Of a DNA stretch of 51,099 nt, positions 17,290-25,931 are shown in pieces. Position numbers and translations under genes: made by a program. The notes under the pieces are model-generated. The model searched no databases and was not told the origin of the DNA. It saw only the letters and a list, made by a program, of their open reading frames with translations. Source of the DNA: Bacillus sp. IITD106 (GTDB taxonomy: Bacteria > Bacillota > Bacilli > Bacillales > Bacillaceae_C); assembly GCF_019459225.1 (NCBI RefSeq), contig NZ_JAIAZY010000035.1, positions 1 through 51,099 on the forward strand, given 5' to 3'. The number at the start of each line of letters is the position of its first letter. The first letter of the stretch is position 1.

Positions 17290-18414
17290 ATGCCAAAGAT
17301 ATTATTTTTTCCATTATTAAAAATGCCATCTGGACATCATCAAGTTGCAGATACAATTACAAGTTATATAAAAGAAAGAAATCCAAGTACCATTTGTAAA
17401 AAAATTGATTTATTGAGTGCTTGGAATCCAATTGTTGAAAGTGTTGTGACTCAGGTATACCTTGAATGGATTCATTATTTTCCTAAATCATATGCATGGA
17501 CGTACCGTCAAATGGCGAATACTTCAAAACCCACGCGTTCTTATAAATATTATGAAATATTATTTATGAAAAAAATGAAGCAAATAGTATTGGAGGAAAA
17601 ACCGGATCTTATCATTTGTACCCACGCTTTTCCGTCCTACATTCTTAGTAAATTAAAAATGAACAATCAAGGTATCGCGCCAGTTATCAACGTGTACACA
17701 GATTTCTTCATTAATGATGTGTGGGGAAGAGAAGGGATCGATTATCATTTTGTGCCTAATCAAAAGGTGAAGAAAGAACTTATTCAAAGAGATGGGATTT
17801 CTGAGGAACAAATTTATGTAACAGGAATTCCGACTGCTGAACAAATAGAAGAGAGCTTTAGAACGAGGAAAACTAATACACGTTATCGAGTCCTTGTTTC
17901 AGGAGGGAGTGTCGGACTCGGCAATATTATGGACTTATTGAAGGAACAGAAAGATGGCTCAAATGTTGAATATTTCGTTTTGTGTGGGAAGAATCAACAT
18001 TTATTTCGAAAAATTGAAAAGTTGAATTATCCCAATATCTACCCACTTCCATATATCACTTCCAGAAAGGAAATGAACCAATTATACGACGAGGTGGATG
18101 CTATCGTAACTAAGCCAGGTGGAGTAACGATCAGTGAGGCAATGAAAAAGAGGCTGCCAATCTTTATCCATTCGGCACTTCCCGGACAAGAAGAAATCAA
18201 TTTAGAACAATTAAAAGAACTAAAACTCGTCAATGAATTAAAGCAAAACCAATCACCGTCAGAGCAAATAACAGATTTTTTTAACAGCTCTTCATTTAAT
18301 CAATTTCAACAATCATTAAAGTCTTATTTAATGGAAATGAAACATGGGGATCCCGACAATATTTCAAATATTATTCATTCCGTTTTGGTTCAAAGAAGGA
18401 TTACAGTACAATGA
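17290..18414 (+). CDS. UgtP-like glycolipid glycosyltransferase (MGDG synthase family)
   Basis: 374 residues, close to UgtP/YpfP length. The N-terminal MGDG-synthase domain has the signature PSGHHQVADTI (residues 13-23), where the His binds the lipid phosphate or acceptor. The C-terminal GT28 domain has SGGSVGLGNI, the donor-site segment KPGGVTISEA, and ALPGQEEIN. It should transfer a sugar from a UDP-sugar to diacylglycerol or a related lipid on the cytoplasmic membrane face. It is the first gene of a three-gene operon with 4-bp overlaps. Confidence 0.85.
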   Translation: MPKILFFPLLKMPSGHHQVADTITSYIKERNPSTICKKIDLLSAWNPIVESVVTQVYLEWIHYFPKSYAWTYRQMANTSKPTRSYKYYEILFMKKMKQIVLEEKPDLIICTHAFPSYILSKLKMNNQGIAPVINVYTDFFINDVWGREGIDYHFVPNQKVKKELIQRDGISEEQIYVTGIPTAEQIEESFRTRKTNTRYRVLVSGGSVGLGNIMDLLKEQKDGSNVEYFVLCGKNQHLFRKIEKLNYPNIYPLPYITSRKEMNQLYDEVDAIVTKPGGVTISEAMKKRLPIFIHSALPGQEEINLEQLKELKLVNELKQNQSPSEQITDFFNSSSFNQFQQSLKSYLMEMKHGDPDNISNIIHSVLVQRRITVQ

Positions 18415-19019
18415 TTCAACAATTTTTGGAATGGCTCAATACACTCGGAATACCAGGCTTATTTATTGTGATGTTTTTAGAAGGTTCCTCCTTGCCTTTT
18501 CCAGGATTAATCGTGGTGCTTTCATATGGCTATGTACTTTCGCCAGGCTATGTACAGACTATTTTTTTAGCGGCTGGGATGGCCGTCTCGTACAGTCTTT
18601 CAAGTTTAATACCCTATTTTTTAGGGCTGAAGCTCGAGAGATATTTTCCACAGCGTTTCAAAAAAGGATTGGAGAAAGGTACCGCCTATTTTAAACGATA
18701 TGGGATTTGGAGCATCGCGTTATCAAGGCCTTTTGGAATTGGTAATTATATCTCTTATGTGGCCGGTATAAGCAAAGTGAACGTGTTAAAATACCTAATT
18801 TTAACATTTATCGGGATTTATCCTTGGTCTTATGTAATGGTGCTGCTCGGTGATTATTTTAAGGGGAATTACGAAACATTTAAAAATTATTTCAGTTCAT
18901 TTGGCATATATGGGTATGGAGCAGCGGTCGTTGTCATAATAACAATATTTGTATTTTATAAATTGAAACAGAAAAAAAGGGTTTTGACTGAAGTAAGAGA
19001 GGGAGGTCACAGCAATTGA
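18411..19019 (+). CDS. DedA family membrane protein
   Basis: 202 residues with five or six membrane helices. The DedA/VTT signature is ALSRPFGIGNYISYVAGISKV. The acidic residue E20 in FLEGSSLPFPG fits the re-entrant loop. Members act as lipid (undecaprenyl-phosphate or phosphatidylethanolamine) flippases or scramblases. Its start overlaps the preceding stop as ATGA, and its end overlaps the next start as TTGA, implying translational coupling. A second DedA is at 40406-41047. Confidence 0.88.
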   Translation: MIQQFLEWLNTLGIPGLFIVMFLEGSSLPFPGLIVVLSYGYVLSPGYVQTIFLAAGMAVSYSLSSLIPYFLGLKLERYFPQRFKKGLEKGTAYFKRYGIWSIALSRPFGIGNYISYVAGISKVNVLKYLILTFIGIYPWSYVMVLLGDYFKGNYETFKNYFSSFGIYGYGAAVVVIITIFVFYKLKQKKRVLTEVREGGHSN

Positions 19020-19807
19020 AAAATACAGGACTTTCACTAGGGGGTGGCTCTCTTAGAGGTGTTGCCCACATCGGAGTTTTAAAAGAATTGATGAATCAAC
19101 AAATCGAAATTACTCATATAGCGGGTACAAGTGCAGGTGCCGTTGTTGGAGGGCTGTTTGCGAGCGGGATGCATCCGGATCAGATGAAAAGCGTTCTTCA
19201 CGATTTGTCAATACGAAGGCATATTGACATTGGCTTTAATCGTAAAGGTTGGATCAAAGGGGATCGCATTTACCAAACGTTATTAAAGTTGACGGATGGA
19301 AAACATTTTTCGGATTTGGATATCCCTTTTGCTGTCATTTGTGTTGACTTAATATCGGGGGAAATGGAGGTCATAGATTCTGGAGAAGTGGCGATTGCTA
19401 TCCGTGCAAGTATTGCTATTCCGGGAGTATTTTCACCTGTTGAAACGGGAAATAAAATCTTAGTGGATGGTTATATTTTGAATAATAACCCCGCGGATAT
19501 TGTAAGGAAAATGGGTGCGGAAAAAGTAACATCGGTTCGTGTACAAAGCTCCCATGTTAACCAGCCGTCAAATCTTTTTTCGGTCTTAAATAGATATATT
19601 GATATTGCAAGTGATCAAAATACGGAACGTTGTCTTGAAAAACATGCTGATGTATTAATAGATATTGATTTACGAGGCATCGGTCGATTTGAAACGAAGT
19701 CTTTATCGAAGGTGATTGAATTAGGCCAGCTTGAGGCACAGAAAGTTCTGTATAAAAGACAAAGCAAGGTGGTCTATATGGATCAATGGCTGCAGAGAGT
19801 GCATTGA
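19016..19807 (+). CDS. Patatin-like phospholipase
   Basis: 263 residues. It has the patatin oxyanion loop GGGSLRG (residues 9-15), the nucleophile Ser39 in GTSAG and the dyad Asp151 in DGYILNN. It is therefore a Ser-Asp lipid acyl hydrolase in the RssA/YchK group, without a signal peptide, acting at the inner membrane face. The start is TTG at 19016 after GGGAGGTCAC, overlapping the DedA stop. Its neighbours suggest deacylation or remodelling of a membrane lipid. Confidence 0.9.
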   Translation: MKNTGLSLGGGSLRGVAHIGVLKELMNQQIEITHIAGTSAGAVVGGLFASGMHPDQMKSVLHDLSIRRHIDIGFNRKGWIKGDRIYQTLLKLTDGKHFSDLDIPFAVICVDLISGEMEVIDSGEVAIAIRASIAIPGVFSPVETGNKILVDGYILNNNPADIVRKMGAEKVTSVRVQSSHVNQPSNLFSVLNRYIDIASDQNTERCLEKHADVLIDIDLRGIGRFETKSLSKVIELGQLEAQKVLYKRQSKVVYMDQWLQRVH

Positions 19808-19968
19808 ATAATATGATGAAATGCTGTGCCCGCTTATAGAAACGTCTACTAGGAGGGGCGCAGTATGATAAAAAATTAATAATGATGGTAATGTCCAGTA
19901 TCCTACACATATTTAACTGAAAGGAAATTATTTTTTCTATAATTATCAGGTTAATATGAAGAAAAGAA

Positions 19969-19986
19969 AGCCTGTTTTAGTAGGCT
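19969..19986 (-). terminator. Terminator after the YbjQ/small-protein pair
   Basis: Minus-strand stem AGCCT...AGGCT, followed by TTTCTTTTCTTC, just beyond the stop at 19999. Confidence 0.55.
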
Positions 19987-19998
19987 CTCTAATGTAGG

Positions 19999-20226
19999 TT
20001 AATCCTCTTCCTTGTAAAAACGTTCTCCCGTATTTGGGTTAAAATAAACGACCAATCTTTTTTTGGTTGTTGGATCAATAGAAACTTCTTTTGTACGAAC
20101 GAAGCCGTCGGGTACCTTTTGTCCGTGTTTTGTTTTAAAACGGCGATCCCAAATAAACCAGGAACCAAAAATCAGGATGATCGCAATGATAATCTGCAAA
20201 CCGTATAATCCAAGAAACCATTTCAT
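19999..20226 (-). CDS. Small membrane-anchored protein, 75 aa
   Basis: One N-terminal membrane helix (LQIIIAIILIFGSWFIW) is followed by a basic cytoplasmic tail with the pattern DPTTKKRLVVYFNPNTGERFY. That tail looks conserved and may be a beta hairpin. It lies 5 bp downstream of the YbjQ-type gene, so the two are co-expressed. I recall such a partner beside YbjQ-type genes in other bacilli but cannot name it. Confidence 0.75.
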   Translation of the reverse strand: MKWFLGLYGLQIIIAIILIFGSWFIWDRRFKTKHGQKVPDGFVRTKEVSIDPTTKKRLVVYFNPNTGERFYKEED

Positions 20227-20230
20227 CTTT

Positions 20231-20551
20231 TTATTCCTCTTCGATCACAACAGCAGTTCCATAAGCGACGATTTCACTCATGTTTTGGCCGATTTCACCT
20301 GAATCAAAACGCATCATAATAATTGCATTTGCACCCATTACCTTTGCGTTTTCAACCATGCGATCCATTGCTTGCTTCCGTGCATCTTCCAACATTTCCG
20401 TGTATTGATTAATTTCTCCGCCGACTAAACCTTTTAAAGCAGCGACAATATCTTTGCCAAGACCGCGCGCTCTAACGGTTAAGCCAAAAACTGGACCTTT
20501 AACTTCTTTAATTTTATGATTGGCGATATTTTCTGTAGTGACGATCATCAT
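20231..20551 (-). CDS. YbjQ/UPF0145 family protein
   Basis: About 106 residues. It has the UPF0145 pattern: MIVTTENI at the start, GPVFGLTVRARG, then GEINQYTEMLEDARKQAMDRM, and the core ANAIIMMRFDSGEI. The fold is a pentamer-forming alpha/beta domain of unknown function. The start is probably ATG at 20551 or 20548; a GTG at 20560 is only 2 nt from AAGGAG. Confidence 0.88.
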   Translation of the reverse strand: MMIVTTENIANHKIKEVKGPVFGLTVRARGLGKDIVAALKGLVGGEINQYTEMLEDARKQAMDRMVENAKVMGANAIIMMRFDSGEIGQNMSEIVAYGTAVVIEEE

Positions 20552-20676
20552 GATGCGCACAACTCCTTATTGGGTAATTTATCCTTATTTTATCTTAAAA
20601 GAGGATAATCATTAAAGTATTAGCTGCTTTTTTTCTGCCATTCAATTGAATTAATGGCATTTCCATCAGGATTATA

Positions 20677-20806
20677 TACTCATCAAGCTCATCACCGTGG
20701 TCAAATGACCGTTCTCAGGTGTCAAGCTAGTTTAATCGTTCCAGGTGTATATGGACCTGCAAGGGAGGAATGAGCGGTTTTTGGTGGACAAGCTCTTGAA
20801 GTATAA
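20677..20806 (+). pseudogene. DinB family protein, 3' remnant
   Basis: The plus strand reads GLYTHQAHHRGQMTVL, then LIVPGVYGPAREE, a TGA at 20771-20773, then AVFGGQALEV and TAA. The H-x2-HHRGQ block and the PGVYGPAREEW tail are the C-terminal signature of a DinB subfamily, where the stop stands in place of Trp. No N-terminal part or ribosome site can be found. A terminator hairpin at 20815-20848 still follows, as expected after a former gene. Confidence 0.65.
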
Positions 20807-20814
20807 AATTGGCT

Positions 20815-20848
20815 AGAGCCTATTTTGAGAATTTTCAGGATAGGCTCT
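20815..20848 (+). terminator. Hairpin after the DinB remnant
   Basis: The stem AGAGCCTA / TAGGCTCT with an 18-nt loop, then TCATTGTT. It is probably the terminator of the decayed gene upstream; the -10 like TATAAT for the next gene is at 20856-20861. Confidence 0.55.
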
Positions 20849-20892
20849 TCATTGTTATAATTAGGTAAAACGGTTTTCAGCGAGGAGTAATT

Positions 20893-22158
20893 ATGCGCAT
20901 ACCAATACTGATGGTAATTTTAATATTATTCACAATGTTCTCAGGTTGCTCTCCAAAGAAATCTTTGCCAATCAAAGACTTGCCATCCAATAATAATGAA
21001 TTGCATCCTAAGGAAGTTGCTCCTTCTTCCCTTGCGATCGACCAAATTATGAAATTGGCCAATAATGGTATGGTGATAGATTCACCATTTACTGTTTTTG
21101 AGAGCACCATTCAGCAGGTTAAGTCCGATTGGGGAGAGCCTAATCAAATAGACGAGGTAGCAGGTGGTTCTTATGCTACTTATAGTAAAAAACAGACGGT
21201 CTTCGGATTCAATCAAGATGGTGAAATCTATGATATTCGTTCTTATAGTCCTAATTTACATGAACTAACGATGGAAAAAGTGGAAGATGAACTGGGGCGG
21301 CCCAAAGATATTAGATCAAATGATCAAGAAAGCATTTATGTGTATGAATTGAAGAAACAAATTGAGTTGAAATTAATTTTTCCTAATAAAACTAAGAGTG
21401 TCGACCATATTTCTATTTACAACCCTGCTCGTGCCAAAGCTGAACCATACGTTCTCGATATAAAGGGAAATTCGAATCAATTATCTGAAAAAGCTTGGAA
21501 TAGTATGAAAAATTGGCGAGCGCAAATTAAACAGTTTTCAATAAGACAACCTACTGTGTATTTAAATGGTCCCAATAAGAAAAGGGTTGCTTTGACATTC
21601 GATGACGGACCTGACGAAAGAATCACTCCAGCCATTATCGATGTATTAAATGATTACAACGTCAAAGGGAATTTCTTCTTTTTAGGAAGTAATGTAAAGC
21701 TGCACCCTGAAGTAGTAAGGAAAGCTTATGAGAGTGGGCATTTAATTTTAAGCCATAGTTTTAACCATGTGGAGCTAACAAAGTTAGGAAAAAGAGAAGT
21801 TGAAAGCGAAATTAAAGGTGCTGGTGAGGAAATTCAGTCTGTTATTGGAAAAATGCCTGCCATTTTGCGAACACCATATGGAGATACAAATGATCAAGTT
21901 GTCGCAGTTTCAAATGAACAGGGTTATTCCATTGTCCTTTGGTCCATTGATACACTTGATTGGTCGCAAAGAGAGTCAACCAACATCGTCAAGAATGTAA
22001 TGGACAACGTGCGCAATGGCGACATTATCCTAATGCATTCAGATTCCGATAAAATGGAAACAGAAAAAGCACTTCCGCTTATAATTGAAGGATTAGAGAA
22101 AAAGAATTTTGAAATCGTAAATCTAGAAGAGTTGTTAAATATAAAAGCGTATCAATAA
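20893..22158 (+). CDS. DUF4309-polysaccharide deacetylase lipoprotein
   Basis: 421 residues in three parts. A lipoprotein signal peptide (FSGC, Cys19) comes first. Residues 55-180 match the DUF4309/YjgB pattern (VIDSPFTVFESTIQQVKSDWG, then TYSKKQTVFGFN). A NodB deacetylase domain covers residues 230-415, with all motifs: FDDGPD 236-241, HSFNH 288-292, RTPYGDTN, WSIDTLDW and LMHSDS. It should be a membrane-anchored, metal-dependent deacetylase of peptidoglycan or another cell-wall glycan. The DUF4309 part may bind wall or spore material. The pairing is unusual compared with PdaC, which has other N-terminal domains. Confidence 0.9.
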   Translation: MRIPILMVILILFTMFSGCSPKKSLPIKDLPSNNNELHPKEVAPSSLAIDQIMKLANNGMVIDSPFTVFESTIQQVKSDWGEPNQIDEVAGGSYATYSKKQTVFGFNQDGEIYDIRSYSPNLHELTMEKVEDELGRPKDIRSNDQESIYVYELKKQIELKLIFPNKTKSVDHISIYNPARAKAEPYVLDIKGNSNQLSEKAWNSMKNWRAQIKQFSIRQPTVYLNGPNKKRVALTFDDGPDERITPAIIDVLNDYNVKGNFFFLGSNVKLHPEVVRKAYESGHLILSHSFNHVELTKLGKREVESEIKGAGEEIQSVIGKMPAILRTPYGDTNDQVVAVSNEQGYSIVLWSIDTLDWSQRESTNIVKNVMDNVRNGDIILMHSDSDKMETEKALPLIIEGLEKKNFEIVNLEELLNIKAYQ

Positions 22159-22190
22159 GAAAATGGGGTGTGGAATAATTGGAAGGTCTA

Positions 22191-22688
22191 ATGATTAGAG
22201 AGTTGCTACAAGAAGATTGTGGGGTGATTTCGAAAGCTTTTACTGAACAAGGATGGAATAAGCCTATCTCCCAATATGAAAGTTATCTTTCTGAGCAAAA
22301 AGAAGGTGTTAGAAAAATAGTAGTTGCAGAGTACGAAGGTGATTTTGCAGGTTACTTAACAATAAGGTGGAAATCTGATTATGAGCCATTTTTTTCAGCA
22401 GCTATTCCAGAAATTGTGGATTTAAACGTATTAATAAAGTTTCAAAAAAAGGGAATTGCCACAGCCCTTTTGGATGAAGCAGAAAAAATTGTTAGTGAAC
22501 AATACGATGTCATCGGAATCGGTTTCGGGCTTACAAGTGATTACGGAGCAGCCCAAAGAATATATGTGAAAAGGGGATATATTCCGGACGGCTTAGGTAT
22601 TTCTCAAAATGGAAAATTCTTGACATATGGCGACCAAATTACAGTGGGTGATGATTTAGTCTTGTATTTGACGAAGAGGTTAAAGTAG
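22191..22688 (+). CDS. GNAT family N-acetyltransferase
   Basis: About 165 residues with a complete GNAT fold. The acetyl-CoA motif is VLIKFQKKGIATALLDEAEK, and the C-terminal strand is GAAQRIYVKRGYIPDG. The substrate is unknown. ATG 22191 follows GGAAGG; a TTG at 22179 after GGGGTG is a possible alternative adding four residues. The gene lies 20-30 bp after the deacetylase gene. Confidence 0.88.
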   Translation: MIRELLQEDCGVISKAFTEQGWNKPISQYESYLSEQKEGVRKIVVAEYEGDFAGYLTIRWKSDYEPFFSAAIPEIVDLNVLIKFQKKGIATALLDEAEKIVSEQYDVIGIGFGLTSDYGAAQRIYVKRGYIPDGLGISQNGKFLTYGDQITVGDDLVLYLTKRLK

Positions 22689-22756
22689 TTAGATTTTTTA
22701 ACGCAAAATCATCTAATTTCGTACAAGTTCTACAAAAAAGTAAAGGAGAATTAAAA

Positions 22757-23584
22757 GTGAACCGTCCTCAATCCTGGGAAAATTGCGATAAAGATATAAA
22801 GATGTTTATCATGTCGCTGACGAAAAAAATAGAAGAGATATTAGACACTAATTTAATAGGTATCTATCTTCATGGCTCGCTTTCGATGGGAAGCTATTAT
22901 CGTCCAAAAAGTGATATAGATATCATTGTTGTTGTTGGGCATAAGCTCGATAATGAAATGGCACAAAAAGTAGGGATTTTGATTGCAACGGAAGCGAAAA
23001 ATAGACCTACAATGGGCGACATCGAACTAAGTATCATTACAAAAGAGGTAGCAAAACAAGTACCTGACCCAACTCCATATGAACTACATTACAGCACACA
23101 ATGGGCCGAAAAGATACTCAATCATGAAGTGGATTATAGTCTAGAAATGACCGACTCTGATCTTCCTTCACACCTGACCTATGTTTTACAGCGGGGGATT
23201 TGCTTGTACGGGCAACCGATACAAGGTGTTTTTGGACAATATCCTTGGAAATCTTTTATGAATTCAGTTATGGATGATCTTGAATGGATTCTTGAAGATG
23301 ATAACATTCTAGAATCTCCGTATTATAGCATTTTGAATATTTGTCGAGTTTTTCAATTGGTGAGCGAAAACAACCAAACGGTCCATAGTAAAAACGAAGG
23401 TGGGGAGTGGGGATTAGTGCATTTACCGCAAAAATTTCACCCGCTAATTCAGCAAGCTCTTGATGTATATCGATCATCGGAAATAGTGAGTGAAGAACAA
23501 CGAAAAACAGGCGGCAGGGAATGGAATCCATCCGCGCTGCACGCCTTTAGAGATTATGCACGAGAAAAGCTATTAGCCTACTAG
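22757..23584 (+). CDS. Aminoglycoside adenylyltransferase-like nucleotidyltransferase
   Basis: 275 residues. The NTase core is GSLSMGSYYRPKSDIDIIVV (about residues 41-60), with the two Asp metal ligands in DID. The C-terminal helical domain is like that of AadA/ANT(9)-type enzymes (DUF4111). It should transfer AMP to a small substrate, perhaps an aminoglycoside, but a resistance role is not shown. GTG start after AAAGGAG. Its last 12 bp overlap the end of the convergent NTase gene. Confidence 0.82.
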   Translation: MNRPQSWENCDKDIKMFIMSLTKKIEEILDTNLIGIYLHGSLSMGSYYRPKSDIDIIVVVGHKLDNEMAQKVGILIATEAKNRPTMGDIELSIITKEVAKQVPDPTPYELHYSTQWAEKILNHEVDYSLEMTDSDLPSHLTYVLQRGICLYGQPIQGVFGQYPWKSFMNSVMDDLEWILEDDNILESPYYSILNICRVFQLVSENNQTVHSKNEGGEWGLVHLPQKFHPLIQQALDVYRSSEIVSEEQRKTGGREWNPSALHAFRDYAREKLLAY

Positions 23585-24352
23585 CATTTCTTGTAAAAAT
23601 CGTTGAATCATTTTTTTATCTTCATCATCACCAAAGACATCAAAATAAAGATCCATCAACTCAAAAAGAACCTTATGGATGTTCTCATCGTTCATTTTTA
23701 CTTCGTAGGTTCTTTTTAGTTTTGATAAAGATGGGCTTTCCAAATGGTCGATTGATTTATCAAAATCAAAGTCGATTCCATTTTGAATGCAAAGGAAACG
23801 AATGATTTGGTCTCGGATGAAATCAATGTCTTTTAAAGCTTTTATATATTGCTGGCGTTTCAAAGCAACCGCCGCACTACGAAAAAATTGCCATATAAAA
23901 CTCAAGGACTCTTTCCTCGTCTCATCGATGCTTGGAAAGATCTGTGATGTTAACGACTTTTCAAGCAAACTTTGAATCTCGTCATCCTCACGGTCAAAAA
24001 TAACCTTCCAATATGGCTTTGTTGCTCTTAGCTTCGACTTCGACCATACACCCAAATCGAGCTCTAAAAAATGTTCAAAAAAGAAACAGGTTACAAAAAT
24101 ATCTTCTTCATGACGATATACTTTTTCCTTTAAGACATGAAAATGTTGAACAATATATTCTCGAAGCTGATCATGAATCTGGACTACATCTTGACTATTT
24201 TTTACAACGATAAGAAGGTCTAGGTCAGAATATTCATCTCTAAAACCGTTTGCCCCTGAACCGACCAACAGCAGACCTTGTATACGATCAATATTTTTGG
24301 AGAAATTTGTAATCTCATTTAATAGTTTCGTTCGATCGTCATTCTGATACAT
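23573..24352 (-). CDS. Nucleotidyltransferase domain protein
   Basis: About 259 residues. The N-terminal NTase core is LLLVGSGANGFRDEYSDLDL, with the third acidic residue probably in LELDLGVW. A helical C-terminal domain follows. It resembles aminoglycoside 6-adenylyltransferase-like and streptomycin-type NTases; the substrate is unknown. It is not closely similar to the NTase on the opposite strand, whose 3' end it overlaps by 12 bp. ATG 24352 follows GGGGA. Confidence 0.8.
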   Translation of the reverse strand: MYQNDDRTKLLNEITNFSKNIDRIQGLLLVGSGANGFRDEYSDLDLLIVVKNSQDVVQIHDQLREYIVQHFHVLKEKVYRHEEDIFVTCFFFEHFLELDLGVWSKSKLRATKPYWKVIFDREDDEIQSLLEKSLTSQIFPSIDETRKESLSFIWQFFRSAAVALKRQQYIKALKDIDFIRDQIIRFLCIQNGIDFDFDKSIDHLESPSLSKLKRTYEVKMNDENIHKVLFELMDLYFDVFGDDEDKKMIQRFLQEMLVG

Positions 24353-24373
24353 AACTATCCCCAATCCTTAGAC

Positions 24374-25390
24374 TCAAACTGCGACAAAACAAAGAACTCG
24401 TTCTTTTACTAATGATTCCGGCCATTCCACGGGCAAAGGTTTCCAGCTCTTTCCCGCGTCAATTGATTGAAAGATTCCGAGATTATTAGCTGCGTAAAAT
24501 ACCCCTGGCTCTGATTCATGAGAAATAAGCGAAAAGATGGAAGCTCCATCGCGCTCTGGCAAGCCTTCTTGAACAACTTCCCACGGCTCTCCACTTTCAC
24601 GTCGTACAACAACCGTACTTGCCCGCTCAGGATCATAGGCTGAGTGTGCACCCCTCGCTGCAGAAGCTATCATGATGTCAGGATTTGCAGGGTCAACAGC
24701 AATCTCTACAAGATACGTATCTGAACCTAGTCCATCGTTGAATGTAGCCCAAGTCTTTCCGCCATCCAAACTTTCTGCAAAACCACCACCTGCTGCTTCA
24801 TAAATACGACCATTTGCAAGTGGGTTCATTGTCAACGTATGACAATCATATTGAGATCCCGGCTTACGATCCTCCCAAGTAATCCCCTTATCTTCACTTT
24901 TCATGACGCCGCCGAGTTCAATCCCGACATATATCTTTTGCTCATCATGAAGATCTGGTTGAATCCAGCGAACATGATGGGTATGTGGGCGCGGAGGGAA
25001 GCTCCATGTAGGTTTGGAAGGCAAATCAAGGAGCTTAGGGAAATGAACCCATGTCTGTCCACCATCTTCGGAACGAAACAGTCCGCTCGGTTCAGTTCCC
25101 GCCCATACGACACTAAATCCATTGATCACCTCAGTTGTGCTAACCGCAACACTTAAAACACGTTCGTGAAAAATCCCCTTTCCTGCTGGTACCCACGTCA
25201 TCCCTCCGTCATCGCTTATCCAAAGACCATCATTGAAAGTCCCGGCATATAACCTTTCTAGTCGAACTGGATCCACTGCCAAGCAGTAGAAATCGTGAGG
25301 AGCCCTCATTTCCTTGAGACTCCAAACAGAATTATCATTTGTCACCTTAAAAACGGAACTTCCAGCTACAAAATATAATGCAGATACCAT
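24374..25390 (-). CDS. Asp-box (BNR/YCF48-like) beta-propeller protein
   Basis: 338 residues with five Asp boxes of form S-x-D-x-G-x-T-W: SDDGGMTW, SEDGGQTW, SEDKGITW, SLDGGKTW and SIDAGKSW. These are spaced as blades of a sialidase-like or photosystem-assembly-like propeller. There is no signal peptide or membrane helix, so it should be cytoplasmic. No catalytic Arg triad of sialidases could be assigned, so it is better called a propeller than a glycosidase. It lies 22 bp upstream of the NTase gene on the same strand. Confidence 0.8.
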   Translation of the reverse strand: MVSALYFVAGSSVFKVTNDNSVWSLKEMRAPHDFYCLAVDPVRLERLYAGTFNDGLWISDDGGMTWVPAGKGIFHERVLSVAVSTTEVINGFSVVWAGTEPSGLFRSEDGGQTWVHFPKLLDLPSKPTWSFPPRPHTHHVRWIQPDLHDEQKIYVGIELGGVMKSEDKGITWEDRKPGSQYDCHTLTMNPLANGRIYEAAGGGFAESLDGGKTWATFNDGLGSDTYLVEIAVDPANPDIMIASAARGAHSAYDPERASTVVVRRESGEPWEVVQEGLPERDGASIFSLISHESEPGVFYAANNLGIFQSIDAGKSWKPLPVEWPESLVKERVLCFVAV

Positions 25391-25931
25391 GACACATCAT
25401 CTCCATATATTTTTTTAAGTCTAACCTAAATCCCACGCTTTTGCTTTATCAATCTCCTCCATTAATACTATTCTAGCCTTCTGTTCATTTTCCTCGTTAT
25501 CTAAGTGTTTTTAATGAGGGACTTCGATGATGAGCTGAGGGAGGTTGTAGATTTTATGCTGATTGGATAAGATTGATAAAAATTTTTTTTATTGTAATGA
25601 AATGCGTTAAAAGTGGGAATTCTAGTATTATTTGCAATGAAATTCATAACTTTTACGTCTGAATCATAATATTTTTTCACAGCGCAAAACTTTAACGATT
25701 TTATGAGTTGGAGATAGCTAAAAACTATTGCCAAAATCAAACGTATGTTCTATAATTTTTGTAATACTATCCACTTTATTCGTTCCTTTTAAAAAAAGTG
25801 GTCTATAGATTGTTCGCCAAAGTTAATTATTATCCTTGTTTTTTATTTAAAATAAGTGAAACATTTTTTCTGGTAAACCGTCTATTAATAGATAAAAAAT
25901 AAGTTTCATATGAAATGGAAAAGAGGTTTTT
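25391..25931. other. 541-bp gene-poor stretch with a possible dead gene
   Basis: On the minus strand between about 25570 and 25420 one frame reads QHKIYNLPQLIIEVPH, stop, KHLDNEENEQKARIVLMEEI and DKAKAWDLG. It looks like protein but holds an in-frame TAA, so it may be a decayed gene tail of unknown family. No convincing gene covers the rest. The right end contains two palindromes upstream of the MFS gene, listed separately. Confidence 0.35.
25882..25915. promoter_or_regulatory. Two palindromes in the MFS leader
   Basis: CTATTAATAG (25882-25891) and TTTCATATGAAA (25904-25915) are perfect palindromes 12 bp apart, just before the ribosome site AAAAGAGG and the ATG at 25932. They are possible repressor sites for the exporter. 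Confidence 0.4.

Noticed and set aside
19854-19880. AGGAGGGGCGCAGT followed by ATG and a four-codon frame
   Set aside because: A strong ribosome-like site but only MIKN before a stop, with no attenuator hairpin next to it; probably chance or a relic.
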